A DNA stretch of 64,000 bases from JAAELZ01 sp965237995 (GTDB lineage: Bacteria; Pseudomonadota; Gammaproteobacteria; Arenicellales; Poriferihabitantaceae), in contig CBDEGO010000006.1 in the NCBI GenBank assembly GCA_965237995.1, positions 248,001 to 312,000 of the forward strand. The letters run 5' to 3'. Position 1 is the stretch's first letter. Each line of letters opens with the position of its first letter. Positions 17,391 through 25,907 of this stretch are shown in pieces. The translations under genes were made by a program, and so were the position numbers. The notes under the pieces were generated by a model that was given only the letters and a program-made list of their open reading frames with translations, was not told the origin of the DNA and did no database searches.

Positions 17391-18188
17391 ATGAGCGATA
17401 TATTAAAAAAGATTTTGGCTGATAAGGTGCTCGAGGTTACGGCTAGAGCACAAGCTAAATCATTATCAACCTTATCCAAAGAAGTAAAAGCGATACGCAC
17501 ACCACCACGGGGTTTTGCGGCAGCGATTCAATCAGTAGTGAATGCAAATAATACGGCTGTCATAGCAGAAATAAAAAAAGCTTCGCCGAGTAAAGGCGTT
17601 ATTCGTGAACACTTCGACCCAGCCAGCATTGCACGCGATTATGAAGAAGGCGGCGCTACCTGTTTGTCGGTGTTAACCGATGAGAAATACTTCCAAGGCA
17701 GCGCTCGTTATTTGCAACAAGCTAGAGCCGCTTGTGATTTACCCGTATTGCGTAAAGACTTTATTGTAGATGCGTATCAATTGTATGAAGCAAGGGAAAT
17801 GGGCGCGGACGCCATTTTGCTTATTGCTGCTGCATTGGGTGACCCATTGATGTCAGATTTAGAGCAAACCGCTTTTGCGCTTGGGTTAGACGTGTTGGTA
17901 GAGGTGCATGACCATCAAGAGTTAGAGCGTGCTCTGCGTTTACAGACTCCGTTAGTCGGCGTGAATAACCGTAACCTAAGGACGTTCGAGACCAGCTTGC
18001 AAACAACGATTGACCTATTAATTGACATGCCTACAGATAAAATAGTTGTTTCAGAAAGTGGGTTTCATTCCTCAAAAGATATTCATCAGCTGACTACACA
18101 CGGTGTGCGTAGTTTTTTGATTGGTGAAGCGTTTATGCGTGAAGAGAATCCAGGTGTGGCTCTATCCGCGATGTTGAAAGCAGCGTAG
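17391..18188 (+). CDS. trpC: Indole-3-glycerol phosphate synthase
   Basis: This 265-residue (beta/alpha)8-barrel enzyme has the family motifs VIAEIKKASPSKG (catalytic Lys), VLRKDFIVDAYQ (catalytic Lys) and LVGVNNRNLRTFE, plus the phosphate-binding SESGF and FLIGEAFM near the end. It converts carboxyphenylamino-deoxyribulose phosphate to indole-glycerol phosphate in tryptophan synthesis. It stands 4 bp after trpG and 3 bp before the OsmC gene, so one operon is likely. Confidence 0.95.
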   Translation: MSDILKKILADKVLEVTARAQAKSLSTLSKEVKAIRTPPRGFAAAIQSVVNANNTAVIAEIKKASPSKGVIREHFDPASIARDYEEGGATCLSVLTDEKYFQGSARYLQQARAACDLPVLRKDFIVDAYQLYEAREMGADAILLIAAALGDPLMSDLEQTAFALGLDVLVEVHDHQELERALRLQTPLVGVNNRNLRTFETSLQTTIDLLIDMPTDKIVVSESGFHSSKDIHQLTTHGVRSFLIGEAFMREENPGVALSAMLKAA

Positions 18189-18191
18189 AAG

Positions 18192-18608
18192 ATGAAAACT
18201 ACCGTTACTAAAGTAGGGAAGCTCGCCTTTGAAGCCACGACTGATAGTGGTCATCGCGTTATAATGGATAGCTCACCAGATGTGGGCGGTGAAAATAAAG
18301 GTCCGCGCCCGATGGAAATGATTTTAATGGGCTTAGGCAGCTGCTCATCTATAGACGTAATCATGATTCTGGAAAAAGCCAGGCAAGACGTAAAGGCTTG
18401 TAGAGTAGAGATTGATTCTACGAGGGCCGATGAAGTACCTAAAGTATTTACGGATATTCACCTGCACTACGTTATTGAAGGTAATAACATAGACCCAAAG
18501 AAAGTAGAGCGCGCGCTAGCGCTTACGGCAGAAAAATATTGCTCGGCTTCGATTATGTTAAGCCATACGGTTAATATTACCCATGATTACGAATTGATAG
18601 ACGCTTAA
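18192..18608 (+). CDS. OsmC family protein
   Basis: A 138-residue protein of the OsmC/Ohr fold: GPRPMEMILMGLGSCSSIDVIMIL carries the first conserved Cys, and ALTAEKYCSASIMLS carries the second. These form the thiol-peroxidase active site in characterised family members. An OsmC protein near trpC is a recurring arrangement in gammaproteobacteria. The short gaps on both sides (3 bp) suggest co-transcription with trpGC and the downstream permease. Its substrate is unknown. Confidence 0.88.
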   Translation: MKTTVTKVGKLAFEATTDSGHRVIMDSSPDVGGENKGPRPMEMILMGLGSCSSIDVIMILEKARQDVKACRVEIDSTRADEVPKVFTDIHLHYVIEGNNIDPKKVERALALTAEKYCSASIMLSHTVNITHDYELIDA

Positions 18609-18611
18609 GTA

Positions 18612-19676
18612 ATGGACAGAATTACTTCATGGTTTAAAAGGCAGTTTGCAGACCCGCAAGTTGTCTTCCTGACCTTAGCTTTAGTGACCGTCTTATTGGT
18701 GGTGCTTTACGCGGGCAATATGCTGGCCCCCGTGCTAGCGAGCATTGTCATTGCTTACTTGCTGGAAGGTATTGTTAAACAAGTACAAAAACTAAAAGTG
18801 CCTAGGTTGCTCAGCGTTTCCTTGGTATTTATCGGCTTTATGTTGTTTATTTTAATCATTATTTTCGCCTTCTTGCCTTTGCTGTTTAACCAATCTAAAG
18901 AGATGGTGCAAAACATCCCAGCGATGCTAAGTCAGGGACAGGAAGCCTTGCTGCAATTGCCAGAGCGCTATCCAGAACTGTTTTCAGAGCTACAGGTCAA
19001 CCAAATGATTGGTGCGATTCGGGTAGAGCTGACTGAATATGGGCAGAAAATTTTGACCTTATCATTGTCTTCAGTTACGGGTTTTATTTCTATTCTCATT
19101 TACTTTGTATTAGTACCGATCCTAGTTTTCTTTTTTCTAAAAGATAAGAAAAAAATCATAAACTGGGCGCAAGATTTCTTACCCAAAGAACAACAGCTCG
19201 CGAACCGGGTATGGGGTGATGTCGATTCAAAAATCGGTAACTATATTCGCGGTAAGTTTTGGGAGATACTGATCGTTTTCGCAGCCTGTATACTGACGTT
19301 CACATGGATGAACCTACAATGGGCTTTATTACTGGCGGTGCTAGTAGGGTTGTCAGTTATCATTCCTTATATCGGTGCCGCAGTGGTCACTATTCCTGTC
19401 GCCTTAGTCGCTTGGTTTCAGTGGGGGTGGTCATCTCCATTTATGTATTTGATGATTGCCTACTTTATCATCCAAGCGTTAGATGGAAATTTATTAGTAC
19501 CGCTGTTGTTTTCTGAAGTGGTTAATATCCATCCGATTGCTATTATCGTAGCGATATTATTGTTCGGAGGTTTATGGGGGCTGTGGGGTGTTTTCTTCGC
19601 CATTCCTCTAGCAACGGTGGTACAGGCAATTCTCATCGCTTGGCCAAGAGAACCCGAAGAAGAGGAACAAGTTTAA
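18612..19676 (+). CDS. AI-2E family transporter (PerM-like permease)
   Basis: The 354-residue membrane protein has about seven or eight helices. The family pattern of paired N-terminal helices, a central amphipathic segment (about 95-145) and a C-terminal block with LLAVLVGLSVIIPYIGAAVVTIPVALVAWFQ and ALDGNLLVPLLFS is present. Members range from putative autoinducer-2 exporters to Na+/H+ antiporters and PerM. The transported substrate cannot be predicted. It starts 3 bp after the OsmC gene and is the last gene of that run before a 410-bp gap. Confidence 0.88.
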   Translation: MDRITSWFKRQFADPQVVFLTLALVTVLLVVLYAGNMLAPVLASIVIAYLLEGIVKQVQKLKVPRLLSVSLVFIGFMLFILIIIFAFLPLLFNQSKEMVQNIPAMLSQGQEALLQLPERYPELFSELQVNQMIGAIRVELTEYGQKILTLSLSSVTGFISILIYFVLVPILVFFFLKDKKKIINWAQDFLPKEQQLANRVWGDVDSKIGNYIRGKFWEILIVFAACILTFTWMNLQWALLLAVLVGLSVIIPYIGAAVVTIPVALVAWFQWGWSSPFMYLMIAYFIIQALDGNLLVPLLFSEVVNIHPIAIIVAILLFGGLWGLWGVFFAIPLATVVQAILIAWPREPEEEEQV

Positions 19677-20086
19677 ATGGCTTAAGTGTTTCGGCATGGA
19701 GTGGGCGTGATTAGCCTTGTTGGTTTAGGGTAAACATCCAAGCTAGCCCTTAAGTTGCTGATTTATACTGACAAATATTTTCTATAAAAAAGCAAAAATA
19801 ATAGTTGACAAATAGTTTTTATCAACAGAACAACGAACAAGTAGAATAGCCGCTTAATTTAATCAGAATGTTTAACGACTTGCTAAAATTTAACGCTGTA
19901 ACTTATTGATAATAAACAATATAAATATTATTGCTTAATTTTTAATCAGCACGACCCATAGACCTGATAAGTCGCTATAAATCAACATAACAACCACCTT
20001 ATGCACAAAGTTATCCACAGATTTTGTGGAATAACCTAGGCCGATACAAAGCTTGAAATCAGTGAGTCGCGTGCTACATTGAACTG
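19677..20086. other. AT-rich intergenic region with consensus DnaA boxes upstream of priA
   Basis: This 410-bp gap contains no gene that I can support. It is AT-rich over about 19760-19990. At its right end are TTATGCACA (19999-20007) and TTATCCACA (20011-20019), both exact matches to the DnaA box TTATNCACA, followed by a broken inverse copy (TGTGGAATAA). It may be a DnaA-titration or regulatory site, or an additional origin element. No terminator hairpin with a T run was found. Confidence 0.55.
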
Positions 20087-22276
20087 ATGTCCACAGACGC
20101 CCCATCCTATATAGAAGTGGCCCTACCCGTGCCGCTTCGACAAACCTTTACTTACTGTATACCGAACAGTATTTCATGGTGTGTTGGTGTCAGGGTTAAA
20201 GTCCCTTTTGGGCGCCGTAAGTTAGTAGGTGTAGTCACAAAACAAATCCATTCACGCCCAAAGGGCTTGTTGTGTAAGGATGTGCTGGAGGTATTAGATG
20301 AACGAGCGATTATTGACGCTGAATTATTCAAGCTCTTGTTATGGGCATCGCAATACTATCAGCACCCTATTGGTGAGGTGGTCAGTGCGGCTTTGCCAAA
20401 ACTATTGCGTCAGGGCAAATACCTTAAGCAGCCTGAACAACGCGTTTACAAGACGACCAAGCTAGCATTAACCGCTGATTTAAGCAGAGCCCCTAAACAA
20501 CAAGCCGTGTTAGGGTTGATTGGGGATAGTGAAACACTTGAAGAGCACCTTCGAGGCGCTATTCCATCTTTTAAAGCGCCATTAAAAGCCCTAATCGAAA
20601 AAGGGTTTGTAGAAATAACGACCCGATTATCAGAAAGCGAAGCTACCCTAGTAGAACCCTCTTCTATCGTGTTGAATGCAGAGCAATCTGCCGCTGTTAA
20701 GGCTATTGGTAACCATCGAAGCAAGTTTGAATGTACCTTGCTCAATGGGGTGACGGGAAGTGGAAAAACAGAAGTCTATTTTTCGTTAATAGAAGACACG
20801 CTGTGCGCCAATCAGCAAACGTTGATCTTGTTTCCTGAAATAGCACTCACCACGCAATTACTAGCGCGCTTTATCAAGCGCTTTGGAGAGCACAATATCG
20901 CAAGCTTGCATTCTGGTCTTAGCGATAAAGAACGCGGTATTGCATGGTACAAAGCTAGTCAAGGAGTAACCCCTATTATTTTGGGAACGCGCTTAGCTGT
21001 TTTCACCCAAATAAAAAACCTAGCTCTAATTATTGTAGATGAAGAGCACGATGCATCTTTCAAGCAACAAGAAGGTTTTCGTTATCATGCTAGATCACTC
21101 GCAGTTAAACGGGCAAGTATGTTAGGCGTGCCAATTGTGCTTGGTAGTGCGACGCCCTCGTTAGAATCGTTACTTAATGTCGCAGAGGGGCGATACCAAG
21201 AACTTAAGCTAACAAAGCGTGCAGCAACAGACAAACTGCCACAGATCGACTTTATCAATCTCAACCATTATCCAACGGATGAAGGCCTAACTCAGCCTCT
21301 ATTAAGTGCCATCAAAGAAAATTTTAGCGCAGGTAAACAGAGTATGGTGTTCATCAACCGGCGGGGGTTTGCGCCGGTGTTGTTTTGTGGTGAATGTCAA
21401 TGGATAGCAAAGTGTCCTCGTTGTGACGCCGCACTTACCCAACACAGTAAAAACCAAAAACTTAATTGCCACTTTTGTGGCTTGCAACTTAATCAGCCAG
21501 AACAATGTGGTTCTTGCCATCAAACTACTCTAGTGATGTTAGGGGCCGGTACGCAGCGAATAGAGCAAGCGTTGGCCCAGCATATACCAGACGCTAATAT
21601 CAGGCGCTTTGATCGTGATGAGATGGCAAGTCAAGCCTCATTAGAGCGTGGCTTGGCTTCGGTACACAGTAATGAAACTGACATTTTGGTTGGCACGCAA
21701 TTGCTGACCAAGGGCCACGACTTCAAAAATGTGAGTTTGGTTGCGGTGGTTAATGCAGACCAAGGGTTGTATAGCCATGATTATCGAGCGACAGAGCGGT
21801 TAGCTGCGCAGCTGATTCAAGTAGCCGGTCGAGCGGGTCGGTCGTCAGCGGGGGGTAAAGTTTTGATACAGTCCCACCACTGTAATAACCGCACCTTGCT
21901 TTCGGTTCAAGACCATGATTATGAACAGTTTGCCCGGCACGCGATGCAAGAACGTAAGCTGGCTGACTTTCCGCCTTATTCTCATTTGGCAATCTGGAGA
22001 GCACAAAGCCCACAGCAAGGCAAAGCGCTGTATTTGCTGCAACAGCTTGCCAAATTAGGCGATAAATATAAACCAAGTGAAGGTGTATTATTTGATCCGT
22101 GCAAAAGCGCAATGGAGAAAAAAGCGGGCCGTTATCGGGCGCAATTACTGATTAAATGTAGCTCGCGCAAAGCACTTAATCGTTGGCTTACGCAATGGCT
22201 TGCTGAGTTTGATAAAACGAAGCTATCTCGTTTGGCCAGATGGTCTATCGATGTCGACCCGATCGATTTATATTAG
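20087..22276 (+). CDS. priA: Primosomal protein N' (replication restart helicase PriA)
   Basis: The 729-residue product has an N-terminal 3'-DNA-binding domain (YIEVALPVPLRQTFTYCIP, about 5-105) and a superfamily 2 helicase core. Walker A is GVTGSGKTEVY (about 221-231) and the DEAH-like box is VDEEHD. An eight-cysteine zinc region (CGECQWIAKCPRCDA ... CHFCGL ... CGSCH) is inserted between the helicase lobes. The Arg-rich AGRAGRSS motif VI is intact. PriA reloads the replisome at stalled forks. It is transcribed alone, away from the DnaA-box region. Confidence 0.97.
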   Translation: MSTDAPSYIEVALPVPLRQTFTYCIPNSISWCVGVRVKVPFGRRKLVGVVTKQIHSRPKGLLCKDVLEVLDERAIIDAELFKLLLWASQYYQHPIGEVVSAALPKLLRQGKYLKQPEQRVYKTTKLALTADLSRAPKQQAVLGLIGDSETLEEHLRGAIPSFKAPLKALIEKGFVEITTRLSESEATLVEPSSIVLNAEQSAAVKAIGNHRSKFECTLLNGVTGSGKTEVYFSLIEDTLCANQQTLILFPEIALTTQLLARFIKRFGEHNIASLHSGLSDKERGIAWYKASQGVTPIILGTRLAVFTQIKNLALIIVDEEHDASFKQQEGFRYHARSLAVKRASMLGVPIVLGSATPSLESLLNVAEGRYQELKLTKRAATDKLPQIDFINLNHYPTDEGLTQPLLSAIKENFSAGKQSMVFINRRGFAPVLFCGECQWIAKCPRCDAALTQHSKNQKLNCHFCGLQLNQPEQCGSCHQTTLVMLGAGTQRIEQALAQHIPDANIRRFDRDEMASQASLERGLASVHSNETDILVGTQLLTKGHDFKNVSLVAVVNADQGLYSHDYRATERLAAQLIQVAGRAGRSSAGGKVLIQSHHCNNRTLLSVQDHDYEQFARHAMQERKLADFPPYSHLAIWRAQSPQQGKALYLLQQLAKLGDKYKPSEGVLFDPCKSAMEKKAGRYRAQLLIKCSSRKALNRWLTQWLAEFDKTKLSRLARWSIDVDPIDLY

Positions 22277-22319
22277 CGATTGATCGCTAGCGAAGTCAGC
22301 TCGTCAAGGATGCTGACTC
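22274..22319. other. Two short inverted repeats after priA
   Basis: TAGCGA-TTGA-TCGCTA (22274-22289) overlaps the priA stop. Just after it, AGTCAGC and GCTGACT form a second hairpin arm pair (about 22295-22319). Neither is followed by a T run, so they are only weak candidates for a terminator or RNA-end structure. Confidence 0.35.
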
Positions 22320-22428
22320 AAACAAAGCCTATCAACCAGTAAGCTTAAGCTAAACAACGGACAGGACAAGCAGAATTGAGGCGCTGATTGCAGTACAATT
22401 GCACGCTATTTTTAACCGCCACCAAATT

Positions 22429-23148
22429 ATGCAGCGCCCTAGTCACAGAGAAGTTAATGAAATGCGAGCGGTAACGATACAGCGCAATTTTACCTGCCAT
22501 GCTGAAGGGTCGGTGCTTATCAGTTTTAAGAACACCAAAGTACTGTGTACGGCCAGTATAGAAGAAAGAGTCCCACCATTTTTAAAAGGACAAGGTCAAG
22601 GTTGGATAACAGCGGAGTACGGTATGTTACCGCGCTCTACACATACGCGTATGGGGCGAGAAGCCGCTCGCGGTAAGCAATCTGGACGCACGCAAGAAAT
22701 TCAGAGATTAATCGGGCGCTCATTACGAGCCGCGGTAGATTTGACAGCGCTGGGTGAACGCCAAATTACAATCGATTGCGATGTGATACAAGCCGACGGC
22801 GGCACGCGCACAGCGTCGATAACGGGCGCATTTGTGGCTTTGTCCGATGCAATAAATGGCTTGCTAGAAAAAGGCTTGCTCAAGCAAAGCCCCATTAAGC
22901 GTTCAATTGCCTCGGTATCAGTCGGTATTTACCAAGGAGAAGCAGTGCTGGATTTAGACTACGATGAAGACAGTAACGCTGAAACAGACATGAATGTGGT
23001 CATGGATGACAGCGGCGGCTTTATCGAAATTCAGGGTACGGCTGAGGGGCAGCCATTTAGTGCAGATGAAGTAACACTATTGCTACAGTATGCCAACCAA
23101 GGCATCGGTGAGTTATTAACCATTCAAAAAGAAGCTTTGAATGCGTAA
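22429..23148 (+). CDS. rph: Ribonuclease PH
   Basis: The ATG at 22429 (MQRPSHREVNEMRAVTIQRNF) matches the family start; the frame extends 30 bp further upstream without support. The 239-residue protein has the RNase PH core: GSVLISFKNTKVLCTASIEERVPPF, GWITAEYGMLPRSTHTRMGREAARGKQSGRTQEIQRLIGRSLRAAVD and CDVIQADGGTRTASITGA. The last contains the catalytic Asp region. It trims tRNA 3' ends phosphorolytically. Its end overlaps the start of rdgB by 8 bp, a common pairing. Confidence 0.96.
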   Translation: MQRPSHREVNEMRAVTIQRNFTCHAEGSVLISFKNTKVLCTASIEERVPPFLKGQGQGWITAEYGMLPRSTHTRMGREAARGKQSGRTQEIQRLIGRSLRAAVDLTALGERQITIDCDVIQADGGTRTASITGAFVALSDAINGLLEKGLLKQSPIKRSIASVSVGIYQGEAVLDLDYDEDSNAETDMNVVMDDSGGFIEIQGTAEGQPFSADEVTLLLQYANQGIGELLTIQKEALNA

Positions 23149-23737
23149 ATTGGTATTAGCCACAGGCAATGCGGGCAAACTACGAGAGATACAAGCTTTA
23201 TTAAAGGCGCTACCTGTCGAAGTGGTCTCGCAAGGCCAATACAATATAGAAGAGGCGATAGAGGACGGGCTTAGTTTTGTAGAAAACGCCATCCTTAAAG
23301 CTCGGCACGCGGCGCGTCATACTGGCCATCCGGCTTTAGCAGACGACTCTGGTTTAGAAGTCGATGCCTTAAAAGGCGCCCCAGGCATAATTTCTGCTCG
23401 TTATGCGGGTGACAAGGCTACGCACGCTGATAACCGCGCTAAATTGTTGTACGTTATGCGAAATCAACCAGAGCGAAATGCACGGTTTCGTTGTGTCATG
23501 GCCTATATGCGCCACGCCGAAGACCCCTGCCCAATGATTACTAGTGGTACATGGGAAGGTTCAATCTCTGAGGCAGAAATTGGGGATCAAGGTTTTGGGT
23601 ATGATACACTTTTTTATGTGCCGACAGACCGCTGTACGGCAGCGCAATTAACAGCAGATCGTAAAAACTTACTGAGCCATCGCGGTATCGCGTTACGTGC
23701 GATGCGGGATCAGTTATTGAAAGAAATAAACAATTAA
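23141..23737 (+). CDS. rdgB: dITP/XTP pyrophosphatase (Ham1/RdgB)
   Basis: A 198-residue enzyme with the family signatures LATGNAGKLREIQALL, SFVENAILKARHAA, ALADDSGLEVDALKGAPGIISARYAG and GFGYDTLFYVP, and the Ser-His-Arg end SHRGIALRAM. It removes non-canonical purine triphosphates from the nucleotide pool. It overlaps rph by 8 bp and is followed 6 bp later by gpmI. Confidence 0.95.
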   Translation: MRKLVLATGNAGKLREIQALLKALPVEVVSQGQYNIEEAIEDGLSFVENAILKARHAARHTGHPALADDSGLEVDALKGAPGIISARYAGDKATHADNRAKLLYVMRNQPERNARFRCVMAYMRHAEDPCPMITSGTWEGSISEAEIGDQGFGYDTLFYVPTDRCTAAQLTADRKNLLSHRGIALRAMRDQLLKEINN

Positions 23738-23743
23738 ACAGCA

Positions 23744-25381
23744 ATGAGTCTTAAGCTAAATAAGCTCGTCCAATTTGATGGTCGCCCAGGGCCGTTACTC
23801 CTCATTGTGATGGATGGTGTCGGCATCGCGCCAGACAGCGACGGCAATGCCGTAACGCGCGCTAACACACCCACATTAGATCGCATCTTTAATGGCCCGC
23901 TGTCAAACCAACTTAAAACCCATGGCACCGCGGTGGGGTTAGCCGACGATAGTGACATGGGCAATAGCGAAGTCGGTCACAATGCCCTTGGTGCCGGCCG
24001 GGTTATTGCGCAAGGATCCAGCTTGGTGAATCTAGCGATAGAAGATGGGAGCTTGTTTGAAACAGCGCACTGGACAACGATGGTAGCACGCTCTAACGCA
24101 GGCGGTACGTTGCACTTTTTGGGGCTATTATCTGATGGTAATGTGCATTCAAGCATTAATCATTTGTTCGCCATGGTTGCAGCCGCTAGGAGCCAAAACG
24201 TACAAACCGCGCGCTTTCACGTATTGCTCGACGGGCGCGATGTCGCACCGCAGTCGGCGCTAAGCTATTTAGATTCGTTACAACAAACGTTGGATGAAGC
24301 CAACGCAGTAGGTTTTGATTATCAAATTGCATCAGGTGGTGGCAGACAAGTGATTACCATGGATCGTTACAATGCAAACTTAGCTATGGTTAAAGCAGGT
24401 TTTGACTGTCATGTTCACGGCAAAGGGGCGACAACCCCTTCAGCAGCACAAGCGGTGAAGCAATTTTATAGTGATAAACCGAATGGTACAGACCAAGACA
24501 TTCCGGCCTTTGTGGTGGTGGACGATCAAGGCCAACCCGTTGGGAGGATGCAAGATGGCGACAGCGTAGTGCTGTTTAACTTTCGGGGTGATCGCGCCAT
24601 GGAGATATCGCGCGCTATGGAGCAACAAGAATTCGATGAATTTGACCGCGGTCCGTTGCCGGAGTTATATTTTACTAGTCTCATTGAATATGATGGTGAC
24701 TTACATATTCCAGCGCGTTATTTGGTGTCACCACCCGTTATCGAGCGGACAATGGGGGAGTATCTATGTGCGGAGTCAATTCGTAGTTTCGCGGTTAGTG
24801 AAACGCAAAAATTTGGTCATGTGACTTATTTTTGGAACGGTAACCGATCGGGTTATTTATGCGCTGAGTTGGAGTCCTATCAAGAAATTAAATCAGATGT
24901 CATTCCCTTCAACGAAAAACCGGAGATGAAGGCCGATGAAATTACTGAAGCGACGATCCAGCAGCTTAATCAACCAGGACTGCGTTTTGGGCGCATCAAT
25001 CTTGCCAATGGCGATATGGTGGGCCACACAGGGGACTTTAAAGCGACGGTAGTCGCGATAGAAAAGGTAGATCGTTGTGTTGAAAAACTGATCGCGGAAG
25101 TTGAGCGATTGCAAGGCATTGTGTTGGTTTTGGCAGATCATGGTAACGCAGAAGAGATGTTAATGGATCAAATTGGGGAAAAGAGTATAAAAACTGTAAA
25201 AACTTCCCATACCCTTAACCCAGTACCTTTTGCTATTATTGATGCTCAATATGCAAACGAGTATAAAATGCACTTAGGTATTGATACACCAAGTTTGGCG
25301 AATGTAGCTTCCACGGTATTTAATCTGTTGGGCTACGCAGCGCCAGATGACTATCTTCCTTCATTGCTAGAGTTTCACTAA
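23744..25381 (+). CDS. gpmI: 2,3-bisphosphoglycerate-independent phosphoglycerate mutase
   Basis: A 545-residue alkaline-phosphatase-superfamily enzyme, longer than the usual length of about 510. The catalytic Ser lies in DMGNSEVGHNALGAGRV. Metal ligands are visible in MDGVG near the N terminus and in ANGDMVGHTG and LADHGNAEEM near the C terminus. It interconverts 3- and 2-phosphoglycerate. The linker segment DYQIASGGGRQVITMDRY differs from the common SVTGRYYAMDR of enterobacterial GpmI, indicating a divergent subtype. Whether this alters function cannot be judged from sequence. Confidence 0.92.
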   Translation: MSLKLNKLVQFDGRPGPLLLIVMDGVGIAPDSDGNAVTRANTPTLDRIFNGPLSNQLKTHGTAVGLADDSDMGNSEVGHNALGAGRVIAQGSSLVNLAIEDGSLFETAHWTTMVARSNAGGTLHFLGLLSDGNVHSSINHLFAMVAAARSQNVQTARFHVLLDGRDVAPQSALSYLDSLQQTLDEANAVGFDYQIASGGGRQVITMDRYNANLAMVKAGFDCHVHGKGATTPSAAQAVKQFYSDKPNGTDQDIPAFVVVDDQGQPVGRMQDGDSVVLFNFRGDRAMEISRAMEQQEFDEFDRGPLPELYFTSLIEYDGDLHIPARYLVSPPVIERTMGEYLCAESIRSFAVSETQKFGHVTYFWNGNRSGYLCAELESYQEIKSDVIPFNEKPEMKADEITEATIQQLNQPGLRFGRINLANGDMVGHTGDFKATVVAIEKVDRCVEKLIAEVERLQGIVLVLADHGNAEEMLMDQIGEKSIKTVKTSHTLNPVPFAIIDAQYANEYKMHLGIDTPSLANVASTVFNLLGYAAPDDYLPSLLEFH

Positions 25382-25383
25382 TA

Positions 25384-25890
25384 GTGGAGGCTAAGTCTTT
25401 ATATAAAGGGCGACTCGATTTTGGTATAGAAGTAGCTGATTTACCGAATGGGGAACGGGTCGCACTAGAGATAGTCAGACACCCTGGGGGTGCGGTGATA
25501 GCGGCGTTAGATTCTGAGCTGAACCTTTGTCTAATTAAGCAGTATCGTCACGCTATTGGACAGTGGATTTGGGAATTGCCTGCGGGTGTGCTAGATGCTA
25601 GGGAAGACCCGCTCACTGCTGCCAAAAGAGAGCTAACAGAAGAAACAGGTGTGGCAGCCACTAAGTGGCAATCACTGGGCACTATTTTATCGACGCCTGG
25701 GTTTTGCGATGAAGCGTTGCATTTATATTTGGCACAAGACCTTAGCTTAGGTGCGTCACAGCAAGAGCAAGGTGAATGCATAGAGATTCATTGGCTGCCT
25801 ATTACAGAAGCGGCTGTTAAAGTATTAAATGGGGAAATTACAGATGCAAAAACGATTGTCGCAGTGTTGCGTACGCAAGACAAAATATAA
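25384..25890 (+). CDS. ADP-ribose pyrophosphatase-like Nudix hydrolase
   Basis: A 168-residue protein from a GTG start 2 bp after gpmI. The Nudix box is complete: GVLDAREDPLTAAKRELTEE and then TGV fits Gx5Ex7REUxEExGU. Upstream ALDSELNLCLIKQYRHAIGQWIWELPAG matches the NudF/ADP-ribose pyrophosphatase group, with the RQYR-like substrate segment. It probably hydrolyses ADP-ribose or a related nucleoside diphosphate sugar; exact specificity is inferred. Confidence 0.85.
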   Translation: MEAKSLYKGRLDFGIEVADLPNGERVALEIVRHPGGAVIAALDSELNLCLIKQYRHAIGQWIWELPAGVLDAREDPLTAAKRELTEETGVAATKWQSLGTILSTPGFCDEALHLYLAQDLSLGASQQEQGECIEIHWLPITEAAVKVLNGEITDAKTIVAVLRTQDKI

Positions 25891-25907
25891 GCAGTGGCTT
25901 AAAGATT

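Noticed and set aside
20053..20080. TTGAAA-N16-TACATT promoter-like pair just before priA
   Set aside because: It would start transcription at about the priA ATG itself, leaving almost no leader, so it is not listed as a feature.
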